Made by a program: the position numbers and the translations under genes | Notes under the pieces: generated by a model | The model's database searches: none | What the model saw: the letters and a program-made list of their open reading frames with translations, nothing else | What the model was told of the DNA's origin: nothing | Origin: Medicago truncatula | Lineage: Eukaryota; Streptophyta; Magnoliopsida; Fabales; Fabaceae | Assembly: GCF_003473485.1 (NCBI RefSeq) | Contig: NC_053048.1 | Span: 35,088,755 to 35,152,754 of the forward strand | Length of the DNA stretch: 64,000 bases | Reading direction: 5' to 3' | Shown here: piece after piece, positions 11,923 through 23,339 of the stretch | Layout of the letters: each line of letters opens with the position of its first letter | How positions within the stretch are numbered: the stretch's first letter is position 1

Positions 11923-14622
11923 ATGATGTCAGCAGAAATTACCGAGACCAGCGAGCAAGGTTTGAAAAAGTCGTATGTTAAATAGACAAAAGGACATCAA
12001 TTTGCATGTGTATCAGACTGATGGACTATTTTTGACTTGTTCACTTGTTATCAACATTGAGTTATTTTCCTTTTTTGCAAATTTTTTAATCTTATTTGAA
12101 CTTTTCACGCGAAAACAAACTTTCTTGGAAAATCAGATCAAATAACTCCCGTGCCAGTAGAAGTCAGTACCAATGAAGAAATTACTGAAGAGGCAGCAGT
12201 GTGCAGGATATGTCTTGATGTGTTCGATGAAAGAAATATCTTTCAAATGGAATGCAGTTGCAAAGGTGACCAAAGATTGGTGCATGAAGAATGTTTAATC
12301 AAATGGTTCAGCACAAAAGGAAACAAGAAATGTGATGTATGCTTGACAGAGGTTCAGAATTTACCGGCAAACTTGGTCCATGTGTCCCGCTCTGTACAAC
12401 TAAGAAACATACAATTAAGGTGGTTTTGAAATCCATATTTTCAAATTAAGTTATCAGTGTTAATCCCGCTCTGTACAACTGAATATAGGTGTTCTTTTAT
12501 TTAACTTGTTTAGTATTAATTTTGCCTTTTTATTTTACAGTGCTTGGCAAAAATTTGTGGTGCTTGTCCTGATAAGCACAATAGGCTATTTTAACTTCCT
12601 TGTAGATCTACTGGTATGTCTATTTTGCCTACTTTCAAAATAATTCCAAAGCAATACTTTGTGTGTATTAATTAGCTGACTTGATTGTTTGAATGCTATT
12701 CTTACTTTGTGGCATCTACTTGATTTTTAAACCCGTTAGGTTCCGTATAAGTTATAAGCATTACAATTCAGATATACTGGAACGAACCTTAAATACATTC
12801 ATGTAAATGTTGTTATATAGCACAAACAAAGATCACATACTTCCCTTTCTGAAAAGTAATTAGGACGACCAATCTTCTGATTTTTGACTTTGAGGTGCTA
12901 CTAAGATATCTTTCCTTTTCAGACATTTCTATACTCAATAATAGTTGATTTTATGTCTTTAGTTGGAAGGAAATCTTGCATTTCACCAGAAACTTCTGCA
13001 CAGCTCAGTGTTTGAGCGGAGACACCCTGTTGAGAATGAGGTCTAGGCTCCCCTACAAACATAACTTACTAACATTTTCCTATAGTATAAAAAATTACCC
13101 TCTGTCTCATGTTAAGTGTGGTTTAAGGTTCTGCACACTTCTTAAGAAAACATTTAGTATACTAATTTCTATGACAAAATAAGCTTCATTTACTACAATA
13201 CCCTTATTAAAAGATAATTAATGCATTATTGGTATTTTAAAATGACTGATATTATGAGATAAACAAATAGTATTTCAAATGTGAGAGTATTAAAAATTAC
13301 TGCATCTTAGTTAATTATAGGAATTGCCTATTTTTTGTTTCCTTTTACATTTCTTTGTTTAGCCTATATATGTCTTGTTTGAACAATTGAACAAAAGTAG
13401 ATAAAAATACAGTTTCTCCATACTCTGATAATAGTTTTGTCTCTCTGTTTAGTGTCCTGATCCGAAGACTCGATCCATCATTATACCAGCGGCAGTTTCC
13501 TTTACATTGAGCCTCCTAGCATCTGTTTTTGCATTTTTCCTTGGTATAAACTATAAAACAGAACTGATTTTTTTCTTCTTCTCTTGATATAATATTGTTC
13601 CTTCTTTGAATGTTAAATGAATGCTTACTCATGTTGTATGCAGCTATCAGGGAGTATATGGCGCTATATGCTCTTCTTGAGTTTGGACTTGTGGATGTAA
13701 CTTTGCGACTGTTTTATACTTTGGTGAGTTAGCATGCTGAGATTTTTTGTTATAAATCACATGCCTCCTAACGGTAACAACTCTTGCCTTACTCAATCTC
13801 CTAAATTGGTGCTCATTGCTTCTTGCAATGTTGCTTGTATCTACTGTACGCATTAATCTTCCTATGCGTTTCCTTGGGGTGGAAACATCGTGTCATTGTT
13901 TTAGAGGAGAAAACATATATGGTTTGACAATGGAGATGCTAACATGTTGTCTACAGTCTAATACTCACATTTACCAATTTTATTTAAGGTTAAATATGTT
14001 TTTAGTTCCTATAAAAAATTTAACAAATTTTAGTCTCCATTATTTTTATAAAAACAGGGTGGTTGTAGTTCCTACAATGAGACTAACAATGAACAAAATT
14101 TGTATAGGAACTAAACTTGAAATATGTATAATTTTAAATTGAGCAAAACATATTTAACTGACACAGATAGTGATTAGCCCCCAATGAAGCACGGATACGG
14201 ACACGACACGGGCACCAACACGTCGACACTACTAATAATTTGAGAAAATCACATGGGACACATCTAATCTGAGGAGGGTTCGTGCGTCATAGTTAGCCCC
14301 CCACTCCTTTGTATATTATGGCTCGTCAACAATGATTGATTTAGTAAATCATAACCACAATAACATTATTGGCATCCTATTTGAAACAAATACAATTAGT
14401 TCTAAATACTTCATCTTTTGATTATTAATTTGACTGTCTTCTTTAAGTGTACCCTTGATGTGCTTAAGCTTTGTGACTTTGTTGCAGTTGCATTTGGCGC
14501 CAATTTACTCTGTACCACTTTCATCAGTCTTAGGTTTTGGAATTGCTATGGGAATCAACTATTTGTATATCAGGCATGCGAATCGAAGACTTCAGGTCTC
14601 TACTAATGATATCCCAGTATGA
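11923..14622 (+). CDS. RING-CH (RINGv) multi-spanning membrane protein, copy 1
   Basis: Six coding exons, 11923-11959, 12137-12419, 12541-12613, 13453-13543, 13644-13723 and 14488-14622, join in frame to 232 aa. Residues 35-81 form a C4HC3 RING-CH finger: C35 and C38 (CRIC), C52 and C54 (CSC), H62 and C65 (VHEEC), C78 and C81 (CDVC). Four hydrophobic segments follow at about 111-131, 140-161, 166-188 and 193-214. This is the layout of MARCH-like E3 ubiquitin ligases, which tag membrane cargo from endomembranes; that role is family knowledge. An acidic linker (residues 20-33) precedes the finger. All exon lengths match copy 2 at 24484-26408 exactly. Intron 5 is longer than in copy 2 because it holds a MITE and other insertions. 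An alternative ATG lies one codon downstream. Confidence 0.85.
13988..14158. mobile_element. MITE in intron 5 of RING-CH gene 1
   Basis: The ends are inverted: GGTTAAATATGTTTTTAGTT at the left, and AAAACATATTTAAC at the right. The interior has the 'agtccctataaaaa' theme of legume MITEs. It is absent from the equivalent intron of the paralogue (26113-26273). The stretch 14163-14290 beside it, with 'gaagcacggatacggacacgacac', also looks like dispersed-repeat sequence. Confidence 0.7.
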
Positions 14623-16100
14623 ATCTCCTCTGAAAGAAACCCCATTTTCTATGTATATTTTTTCTAATATGGTAAACTAGTGCTTAGTTGGTAATCATGT
14701 TCAAATTGATTGAGCTTGGATTTTTTTATTTTTTTTAGAATAGACTATTTTCCTTGATGTTGTAGAAACAATGACCATTAGTTTATAATTTCATAGACTA
14801 AGAAGAATCATATATTTGGGATAGTTTTACCGGAGAAGAAAGGCTCTAATGTCGGTTAATTCATCCGTTGTTAACTAAATATAGTCTACGCATGTGTTTG
14901 GTTTCATTTCTTTTTGCGGCCACCACACATTTAGTGTCCCATTTGCTGCGAAAACAAGAAGCTAATAGTAGCTTTAAAAAAACGTCTGCCTAGCCTCATC
15001 TCCACCGCGGTTCCAAACAAGAACAGTAGCTACTAGCTAAGAATAGTTTTTTCCCCTCATTTTTTTTAAAAGAAAAGAAAAGATGGGTTTCACATTCTTG
15101 CGAACACCTTTCATGCTATATTTTATGTTACGATATATTTTATTTGAACAAAAAAAAAATTCAACAACAAAGACAACACATCCATATAAATTAAACACAT
15201 TGTCTCCACTTCAAATTCTCTAAGATCAAAACATATCTCAAATAAAGGGAAGAGAATTTTTTTCTAGACTTAACTATCAACCACAGAATTCTTTTCTTTC
15301 ATACATACACCAAATGATAGGTGTCACAATCAACTACACACCAAAACAAATGCGACCACATTGGCTTGTGTTATCTCTATGTAAAGTAGCTTGCACTCCA
15401 AACTACATGAAGCACAGTGACTGAATCTTTGAGAAATAAGAGCATTAAGAAAACGTGTGATGTTGTTTTCAGACCATTTAAGCAGCCAAGAGAAGTCACC
15501 TTGATGCATTCATAAGCACTTTATTTTCAAACATTCATTCAACACTTTTATGTTTTTATTATAGGGCAGTGCTATTTCACACGAAGCAAATCATCCCGAG
15601 CATTTCACGAAGTGCTGCCACCGTTAGATTTATATTTGGCTAAGACCATGGGCAGTTGGATTGAAAAACAAAATAATCCTCCACATTCACGCTTTATACA
15701 AATACAGGGTCGCGATATTTTTGCTATATCACCTCTTGCGATAAGAAACATTACCCTTTTTTATAATGCATTCAACAAGTATTTTTTCTCTATCTTTCTT
15801 CGTATCACATCACCAATTTAACACATCTATCATATCACTCTCTTTATCTCTCTCAAAACTTATATACATCTAGGGGTGTCATTCAAACATTTTCCTTAAA
15901 TAAGACATGCATGGTTATTACATCAATACTTGATACAATTAATTTATTAAAATTAACATCATTTACTATATTTATTAAATATATGTGAAATGAACAAATG
16001 TGGCATTCATTATGGTCTTGTCATGTGAAGAAGAAAATAAATAAGAATAGAGTATGGGTAGTGTATTAGAAAAAGTAGGAGTGCTAATATGAATTGCTTG
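14623..16100. other. Intergenic, RING-CH gene 1 downstream flank
   Basis: The first ~400 bp (to the 'accgcggttccaaacaa' block near 15005) and the 'ggcttgtgttatctctatgta' block near 15363 align with the downstream flank of RING-CH copy 2. The rest is AT-rich with no recognised gene. Confidence 0.5.
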
Positions 16101-16874
16101 GAATTAATGAAAGGTCCAACACAAGGCTATAAAAAGCCGCTATTTCATAGATTCTTCTAAGAAAATTCAAAAAACTTTGCTTGTGTGTCTATGTTCTTCT
16201 GATTCTGAATGCTAAGAGAAAGAGCTAATCACAATCACAAGGTTATGATGCTTTCATTCTTTTTGGTTTTTTGTTGATGAGTTTTCCAATCATGGTTAAA
16301 ATTTCAAAACCGTTTCTTTTATTGAAATTTATAATCTTTTCCAATCATGGTTCTTGTGGCTCAAGATTCAACTCTACTGTGTTAGTATTTATTTCTGTTA
16401 GCCCAAACTCATCACAAACAGAATTTCTTGATCATCAGAAATGACTCAATATATTCATTTGATCTGTAAGAAATGATTTATGCATTTTGATAAATTTATG
16501 AGATGAGATTTTGATTGTGAATCCTTGAAAGAATGAATCTTCTTGTTCTTGATATTTTTTATTTTTTTTATGTACTCCCTTTTGTATAATAAATATGTTT
16601 CCTGTGATATTGATGCTCTAAGGTTATAGTCTATTCCATTTTATTCTCAGAACAATTATTTAATATTCAATAATCAATATGATAATTACAGTTTTTGATC
16701 TGAACCATTTGTGTATATTAAAGAACTTGTGATGGTTGGTTTTGTCATATGTTGTATTGCATTCATGTGGATACTAACAAATTTAGGGCATGATGCTACA
16801 GGCATAAGGTCTTTTGAGCGAGCTACGTATGATATAAGAACTAGGATTAAAGACATTGTTAAAATATCTTGGTG
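16101..16874 (+). promoter_or_regulatory. Promoter and 5' leader of HAL3-like gene 1
   Basis: A TATA box (TATAAAA, 16128-16134) precedes a leader exon ending about 16241 (AATCACAAG/gttatg). The leader intron is about 16242-16801 and its acceptor is GCTACAG/gc. The TATA context (GGCTATAAAAAGCC) and leader closely resemble those of RING-CH gene 2 (CATAAAAA, 23374) and HAL3-like gene 3 (TATAAA, 32419). Within the intron, 'cttgtgatggttggttttctgatatgtt'-type sequence is shared with both RING-CH leader introns. Confidence 0.6.
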
Positions 16875-17780
16875 ATGATGGCTAACTCAGACTCAAAAAG
16901 TGCAATTGGACATGTTAATGCTCCGAGGAAGCCTCGAATTCTACTTGGTTGTTGTGGAAGTGTAGCTGCTATGAAATTTGGACTTGTTTTTAATGCTTTT
17001 TCAGAATGGGCAGAAGTAAGAGCAGTTGTTACAGAAACATCTTTGCAATTTCTTGTTCATGAGAAAGCAGAATCATTGTTCACACACAGGCATGACATAT
17101 ATAAAGACGATTCTGAGTGGAAAAATTGGAAAAAGATAGGTGATTCTGTGCTTCACATTGAACTTGCTAATTGGGCTGACATCATGGTCATTGCTCCCTT
17201 ATCAGCACATACTGCTGCCAAGGTAACTAACTATATACAATTTTGGAATCTTTTATGGTGCATTGATGAATTGAAGGGTTTCAGTACTTTTTTAATACGC
17301 TAAAAACAAATTTATGCCCCCGTTTGAAAATTTTGAATCAAAATTTTGCTTTATAATTGAATTGAAATTTTGAATTATTGACACATTGATTATAGTATAT
17401 AAGTATATATGTGATGTATACATTACAAGTCGATTTGACATAGACGAAACAAGTTTGTCCTTGTGATTTTTACATCCTTAACTGTTTTGAGGAATGGTGT
17501 TGTGTTGTAGATTGCTGGAGGGTTGTGTGACAATCTGTTGACAAGCATTGTGAGAGCATGGGACTACGAGAAGCCGATGTTCGTTGCACCATCAATGGAT
17601 GGTTGTATGTGGAGAAACCCTTTCACAGAACAGAACTTCATGAGCATTGAAGAGCTTGGTGTTACTCTCATCCCACCTGTTCAACACATGCCAACAAATA
17701 TGAGAGAAATGGCTGATCCTTCTACCATTTTTTCGACCGTCAAAAGCTTTTATGATTCAAATATTCTGAAAGATAAATAA
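16875..17780 (+). CDS. HAL3-like: HAL3-like flavoprotein (PPC decarboxylase family), copy 1
   Basis: Two exons, 16875-17222 and 17511-17780, encode 205 aa, close to the ~209 aa of plant HAL3. The family binds FMN and decarboxylates 4'-phosphopantothenoylcysteine in coenzyme A synthesis; yeast relatives also inhibit a PP1-type phosphatase. Visible features are the N-terminal GSVAAMKFG flavin-binding segment (residues 28-36), the catalytic His94 in VLHIEL, PLSAHT (108-113) in place of PLSANT, and GGLCDNLL. Three family residues differ: the Asn of PxMNxxMW is Asp146 (PSMDGCMW), the Arg following HIEL is replaced (HIELANW), and the Cys-containing ACGDYGNG clamp is missing from IPPVQHMPTNMREMADP. 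Ordinary decarboxylase activity is therefore doubtful; a regulatory or hetero-oligomeric role is possible. The second Met codon follows directly. Confidence 0.85.
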
Positions 17781-19440
17781 ATTGTTGGTGAGGTTTAGGA
17801 AAGTTATAACCATTGTACAAAACAAAAGAATATCATTGTCTCCTAGAGTGTTGCTTTGGACAGTAGCATGCATGCTCTTGATCTCATGTACACATTGGAA
17901 TATGTTCATGTAGAGTTATTTGATATGAAATTTTAAATATAAGTTTTGCACTTTGTAGCATACTCTTGACCCCTTTTACAAGTTATCTCTTTTGGTTTGC
18001 TTAGGATTTTTTTTATTTTTTATAACATAGGTAAAACATTGATCTAAATATATATAAATAACTTTAGTTTAATTTTATAAATATCATTGAAACCTCCACT
18101 CCTCTCCATTGTTAGCTTTTGGAGTTTGTACTATATAGCCTAAAGCTTGTTCATGATAAGGTGTAGTACACTACACCCTTTCTTGTTCTTCAGTTGTTTT
18201 CGTGGTTTTATCCTTTTATAAAACAACTTTTTTTCTCATGTTTCATGATAGAATTGTTTTCCCTAGTGTTTCATTAAGGTAAAATATGTATTTATACAAT
18301 GATGTTGTCTTGGGTCTCAATTATCTCTAACTTGAGCTCAATTACCTCTAACTAATATACAAAAGTTACAAATTAATTTGTTTTGCAATTGAAAATAAAA
18401 ACAAAAAACAAACCAAATGTAGAATAAAATTGATGTTTTCATCTCTTGGAATTATCATTAAGTTATGTGACTTCCGGCTTTGGAAGCTTTTTTATGGCTT
18501 GTGAACTGACTTTTTAGTTAAATAGACTTTTAAAAATGTAAACTTTCTCTATTTATAAAAAAAAAAAAGTCTGGCCTTATGGATAGGCTGGCCGTACGGC
18601 CAGCCTATTCCTATGCCTAACAATATGTTCTTTTTTTAGTTATAAGTAAGTGTTTTGATTTATGCCTGCCTGCCACTTTTCGGTTAACATCACCCTTTCT
18701 TCTAAACACACCAGCTTTTTTCATTGTTTTGAAAAGTTGGAGTTATTTAATGTTCCAAAATTATAGTTCCTGAGGAAGGGAGTGGTCTTAATAGCAACAC
18801 CATTCGACCATTCTCTGCATTTGAATAATATCTCTAAGCAAAAATATTCAGAGATTCGTCTATAATTCAGATTAGACAGTACAAAAAAGTAATAAACCAA
18901 AGGAAAATGATAAAAGGCACTTCGTGCCTAATTGCACGAACTATTCCTCTTAATTTTGTCAGACAATAATGCTTTGGCATTTGGCACTTGATCTCATGAT
19001 GATTTATGTTTAACTAAGCTGATTCACCAAATAAAACATTAATTTGGAGCATCTTAATGCTTTTATAGGTGCTTTTATAGGTGCAACATTGACAGGGAAC
19101 ATGATGGTCCTACTAACGACAACAATTTTATATTATCTTAATTTAGTATATTATATTATATATATCTTAGTTCATCTTTATCTTATAAATCCATAAACCA
19201 ACTAGAAGAAGGTTCTTCACCAAACAAAGTGTGTATTTTGAGCATGTCGTGCATGAGTCGTGCATAACCATATAGCAACGTTCTAAACCAAAATATGCAT
19301 TTTGTCCATGCAATTAGAAAATCACAACACAGCATGCAACAAATATCCAGAAAATGAAAATCCTAGATTAAATGTATGGATTCTAGTTGTAAACAAGAAC
19401 TTAGTATAGTTGTAATCAAAACTGAATAGCAAACATTCTA
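17781..19440. other. HAL3-like gene 1 downstream flank and spacer
   Basis: About 17957-18160 ('cttttacaagttatctctttt...gcttagg...cataggtaaaacat') is a conserved downstream block also found after HAL3-like gene 2 (31376-31600) and, unexpectedly, after RING-CH gene 2 (27165-27400). 18200-19440 is AT-rich with no recognised gene. A short palindromic 'ggctggccgtacggccagcc' lies near 18588. Confidence 0.55.
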
Positions 19441-20363
19441 TCATAAAATAATAGTCATCTTGATCCACTTCTCAACGTGGCCCTTTGTCGTGATCGTCTT
19501 TGTTGCAACATCTGTATCTGTTTCTATATGAGCATGGGCTAATGTCTCTTCAACTTCTGCTTGCTTCTTGAAATCAGCCTTCATAGAAAGAACAAAATAA
19601 TGAGTTGGTTAAAACATTAACATGCAAGCATGTTAAGAAAAGATCAGTGCATGGTTACATGAAACCAAGCAATGCATGTCTGCCTAGAACATGAACCCAA
19701 ATGCAATTAAAGGATCTGACATGGATTATACCTTGAGCTTGCGAGCAAAATAAGCATCCAATATAAAACTAATATTCTCGATAGAATCACGTTCGAATCC
19801 AAAACTAACCAATCTAGAAGTAATCTTCTCGCGAGAAGAATAACGATCATCCAATCTAGAAGAAGAAGAAGGATCTACACCAACAAAAGAAGTTATAAAA
19901 TAAATAAAAAAATAAAAATAAAAAAACTAGATTATCTACCTTGAACACAGGGGTAATAAGGGTGTTCTTGACGGAATTCAATCGCAGCTTCCTCAAGCAC
20001 CTTCTTCACAAAGGTGGAATCTTCAAGTCGAGAAATCAATTTAAGGATCAGGCTTGCACTGTTCACAGCTAGAAACCAATTACCAAAATATGTATCTTCA
20101 GCAGCGGAATCCACGGATTCAGATTCGGAATTCTCATATAAGTCGAGATCTTCGGTTAGGGTTGGGTAAAGAAGTTGACAAAGCTTGACCAATTCATCAA
20201 GGCGAGCGTTAACCAAAGGTTTTGAATGGAGAAGTTTATGTTCTTTTTTGCTGATTTTATCTCCCATAAGTTGCGATTCTTCTATGGATTCAATTTGGTC
20301 GGATTTCATACGGAGTTTTTTGATGCGATTGAAGATAATGACGAAAGGTTTTGAAACATCCAT
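19441..20363 (-). CDS. Uncharacterised three-exon protein, 234 aa
   Basis: Minus-strand exons at 20363-19940, 19874-19732 and 19578-19441 join in frame with GT-AG introns to 234 aa. The start is the ATG at 20363 (MDVSKPFVIIFNRIKKLRMK). I do not recognise the family. The protein is charged and predicted largely helical, with no signal peptide or membrane span. It has a Lys/Arg-rich N-terminus, an acidic Ser/Glu stretch near residues 90-100, a hydrophobic helix (NWFLAVNSASLILKLISRLE), a Ser-rich joint at exon 2 and a C-terminal segment reading ARKLKADFKKQAEVEETLAH. Intron phases and frame continuity support a real gene. It separates HAL3-like gene 1 from RING-CH gene 2 and is transcribed towards gene 1. 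Confidence 0.65.
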
Positions 20364-20622
20364 TATCAAAGGAACACCGAATGGGTTTGGGTTAGATTGA
20401 TGTGGTCGTGTTGTTTATATGGGAATGTTCGTCGGGAGCGACTGCTGTGTGTGAGAGAATCGGTGATATGGAAGATTTTGTTTGTGATTTTGAGAGTGGC
20501 TGGTTTCGGAAACTGAGTATGGTATATATACAACGATATATATAACAAAATCAAGTTCTATGATTTTAGAAATTTAGGTGTTTTAAAAAATATTTTATTT
20601 GATAAAAAAGTGTTATAAATTC

Positions 20623-20736
20623 CTTTAGAGGGAGGTAAATGTAAATACTTTTGTAAGTGCTCTTTGAGCCCGAAGGTCAAGCCTTGGATTGGGGCACCAT
20701 CCCCTCACCCTAAAATTTTGTAACAAAAAAAAAAGA
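20623..20736 (+). mobile_element. SINE with poly-A tail and 17-bp target duplication
   Basis: The insertion is flanked by AAAAGTGTTATAAATTC at 20606-20622 and again at about 20737-20753. It ends in an A-rich tail (aacaaaaaaaaaag) on the plus strand. The body contains 'tgagcccgaaggtcaagcc', a weak B-box-like segment. Poly-A with a long target duplication marks retroposition. Confidence 0.65.
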
Positions 20737-20754
20737 AAAGTGTTATAAATTCAA

Positions 20755-21050
20755 GGGTTAAATATGTTTTTGGTATTTTTTTTTTTTTTTGATAAAAACA
20801 AAACGATATTCATTCATTCAAATTGATAGAGTACATCAAATACAAACATCGCTAAAAACATAAAGGGTAAATCTGCGAACAAACTCACAGCATCCAAGTT
20901 AATAGCATACAACGGCAAAATGTCTACAAATAATATGATAAAAGTAGTGACTAAAAATTTTTATAAAGATTAAAAATTGAAGGAAAATTTTAGAGGGACT
21001 AAAACGAAAAATTTATATATTTATAAGGACTAAAAATATAATTGCATAAC
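20755..21050. mobile_element. MITE remnant interrupted by a LINE 3' end
   Basis: The left end 'agggttaaatatgtttttggta' and right-side 'gggactaaaacg...aaggactaaaaatata' match the common legume MITE theme. Between them, from about 20780, a poly-T followed by 'gataaaaacaaaacgatattcattcattcaa' looks like the 3' end of a LINE inserted on the minus strand. Confidence 0.5.
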
Positions 21051-21326
21051 GTTTAAAGATCAATATCTTTTTATTCTTATAAAAGAAAATATTTTTTTGA
21101 CAGATATATTTATATCTTGGAAAAAAAAAATGTTTACTCATCATGTCAAAAAACTAACGTTTAAACTAGTATTGATATATAAACACATGGGATATATATA
21201 TATATATTTTTTTGGGTACTAGGAAAAAGAAAATAATGTTTATGCTATTTTATTTTATCTTTTGAGGTTGAAAAATACTCCATCCGTTCCTTTTTAATTG
21301 TCACTCTTGCAAAATAAAATTATGAC

Positions 21327-21665
21327 AAAATTACACAATTAGCCCCTTAACTTTATTTTAGGTAACACTTTCGTCCTTTATCTTTTTTTTGTCATGATTT
21401 AGTCCTTTATGTTATAAAATGACAATATCTTATCATTTTTTATGAGATTTTTTTCAAAGAAATTTGATTTTATATGCGTGTATGATGAAGATTTACGTTT
21501 GCCTATGAGTTTGATGATTTTTTTTTGGAGTTTTTGATTATTTTTTTCATAAAAAAGGATAACTATGTTGTTATTTTATAACATAAAGGACTAAATCGTG
21601 ACAAAAAAAGATAAAGGACGAAAGTGTTACCTAAAATAAAGTTAAGGGACTAATTGTGTAATTTT
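21327..21665. mobile_element. Fold-back element with ~98-bp near-perfect inverted repeats
   Basis: The left arm (21327-~21425) and right arm (~21568-21665) are reverse complements over about 98 bp with three substitutions and one T indel. The unpaired centre is about 140 bp. A transcript would form a very stable hairpin. The element sits within Stowaway-like sequence ('ctccatccgttcctttttaattg'). Confidence 0.85.
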
Positions 21666-21829
21666 GCCTAAAATTATTTATAATTAATTGTTACTTTCAA
21701 AATTCAATACAACATTAAATGTTGTTTTGCCTTTATTACCCTTGATTATTTATTGTAGAATTTCTAAGAGAGAGAAGTATATGAAATGCCTTTATTGTAG
21801 AATTTCTAAGATATGCACTTTGATAAGAA

Positions 21830-22615
21830 ATTATAAGTGAACTTTTGATTGCAAAACAATTTCAGTAGAGTTTTGGCACTTTGTAAATTGTTGTTGAGTC
21901 CTTGCCATTCTCTAAGTCTTCACTCCTTTATATAGAGGTGTGAAAGAGACATTGTGAATTGCCAGCACATCAAAATAGAGTCGTTTGAAGCTTTGATCAA
22001 TCACCAATAATCTTTTGTCTGATATGGTTATTGTCCTCTAAAGGATCAATTTCAAATCCATTCCAATTGAGAGGGAACATCGTTGCATGCAGAGTTGCTT
22101 TTCTTGTCTTGTAGTAGAGACAAAAACAGAGTAGTGGAGGTAGTGGTTGTACACTTCGTACAATTGTACTTTGTCAACGCTCTTTGAAGAACAAACATCC
22201 AATGCCTTCAAATCCTTTCAAAATAATTGTTGCTTCACTCTTCTAGTCTTCTGCAATGTTTAGACGAGATTAAATCCATTGAACAACCTTTGAAGCCTTA
22301 TGTCTTGCATCTCTTGATGAACTTTAGCTTCTGGTGACTGTTGCTTCTGATGAGATGCTTCTGATGAACTTGCTTCTGATGACGTCATCACTTCAGGAGC
22401 ACTTTTCAATAGCACTTCTCTTCAGACGCTTCAAACTTCCTTTTTGTCGATTCATTTGCTCTCTTTTGTTCTTACAGAACCTATTTAAGATGTCAAATTT
22501 TTGTCTATGGTCCAGTACACTTGAACAAATATTAGCATATCCAATTGACAATTTTTAATACCTTGTTATCATCAAAACTCTTAAAGGGTAATGTTAAACA
22601 CATTTTGTTCCAACA
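21830..22615 (-). mobile_element. SIRE1-like LTR, minus orientation, partial
   Basis: Read on the minus strand from 22615, the sequence starts TGTTGGAACAAAATGTGTTT and continues with 'gagttttgatgataacaaggt', which I recognise as the start of SIRE1/Maximus copia LTRs. It also carries the 'cttctgatga' repeats usual in such LTRs. The other end and a target duplication could not be fixed, so the left coordinate is approximate. Confidence 0.55.
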
Positions 22616-22871
22616 ACTTATTCGGGAAGGAGTTGAATTAGTAAGTCGTACTTCCTCAGTTGTCAATTAAAAACAAGTTTTAACTTTTTAGATTCATTCA
22701 ATAAATGATGTATGTAGTCCACAATATAGATCATATATATCATTCATTAAATGACTCTAAAAAAAATGTGAATATAGATAGCGTTTTAGAATAAAGAAGA
22801 GGAAACGATTGTACCAAACTAAAAAAGAAGAGGAAACAATAAAAAATTGATTCACCTTGTAAATTTATATT

Positions 22872-23152
22872 ACCTCCGTCCCTAATTATATGATATTTTT
22901 TAAAAAATAATGAGAAATTGAAAGCGGTAATAAATTTGTTTGTAACCAATATTGCTTTTACAATTTTATCATTTAAGAGAGATATTTAATCTATATTTTC
23001 AACATAATATTTAACGTTGATTGAAGAAAAAAATATAAAATTAATAGAGTATATTGATAAAGGATTAATTAATGTAGTTTGAAATACCATGAAAATCTTA
23101 TAAGAAGAAACAAATTTTTTTTCTAAAATGATCTTATATTTAAGGACGGAGA
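22872..23152. mobile_element. Stowaway-like MITE
   Basis: The ends are CTCCGTCCCTAATTATA at the left and the complementary TATATTTAAGGACGGAG at the right, the Stowaway signature. About 280 bp with no coding capacity. Confidence 0.75.
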
Positions 23153-23339
23153 CCTTATGTTTTTATTTTTATTTTTTATGGAAGAACATCTCTAATGAAT
23201 GACATTGATAGTATGGGAATAGTTTTGTAAGTGTTGTTTAAACTTTAAAGTCTCTAATCCACAAGTTTAACTCACCTAGATTTTTTAATGTCGGTACGAA
23301 GTGGTTGGAGTATTTTGTCAAAATGGTTTGACTTAATTT

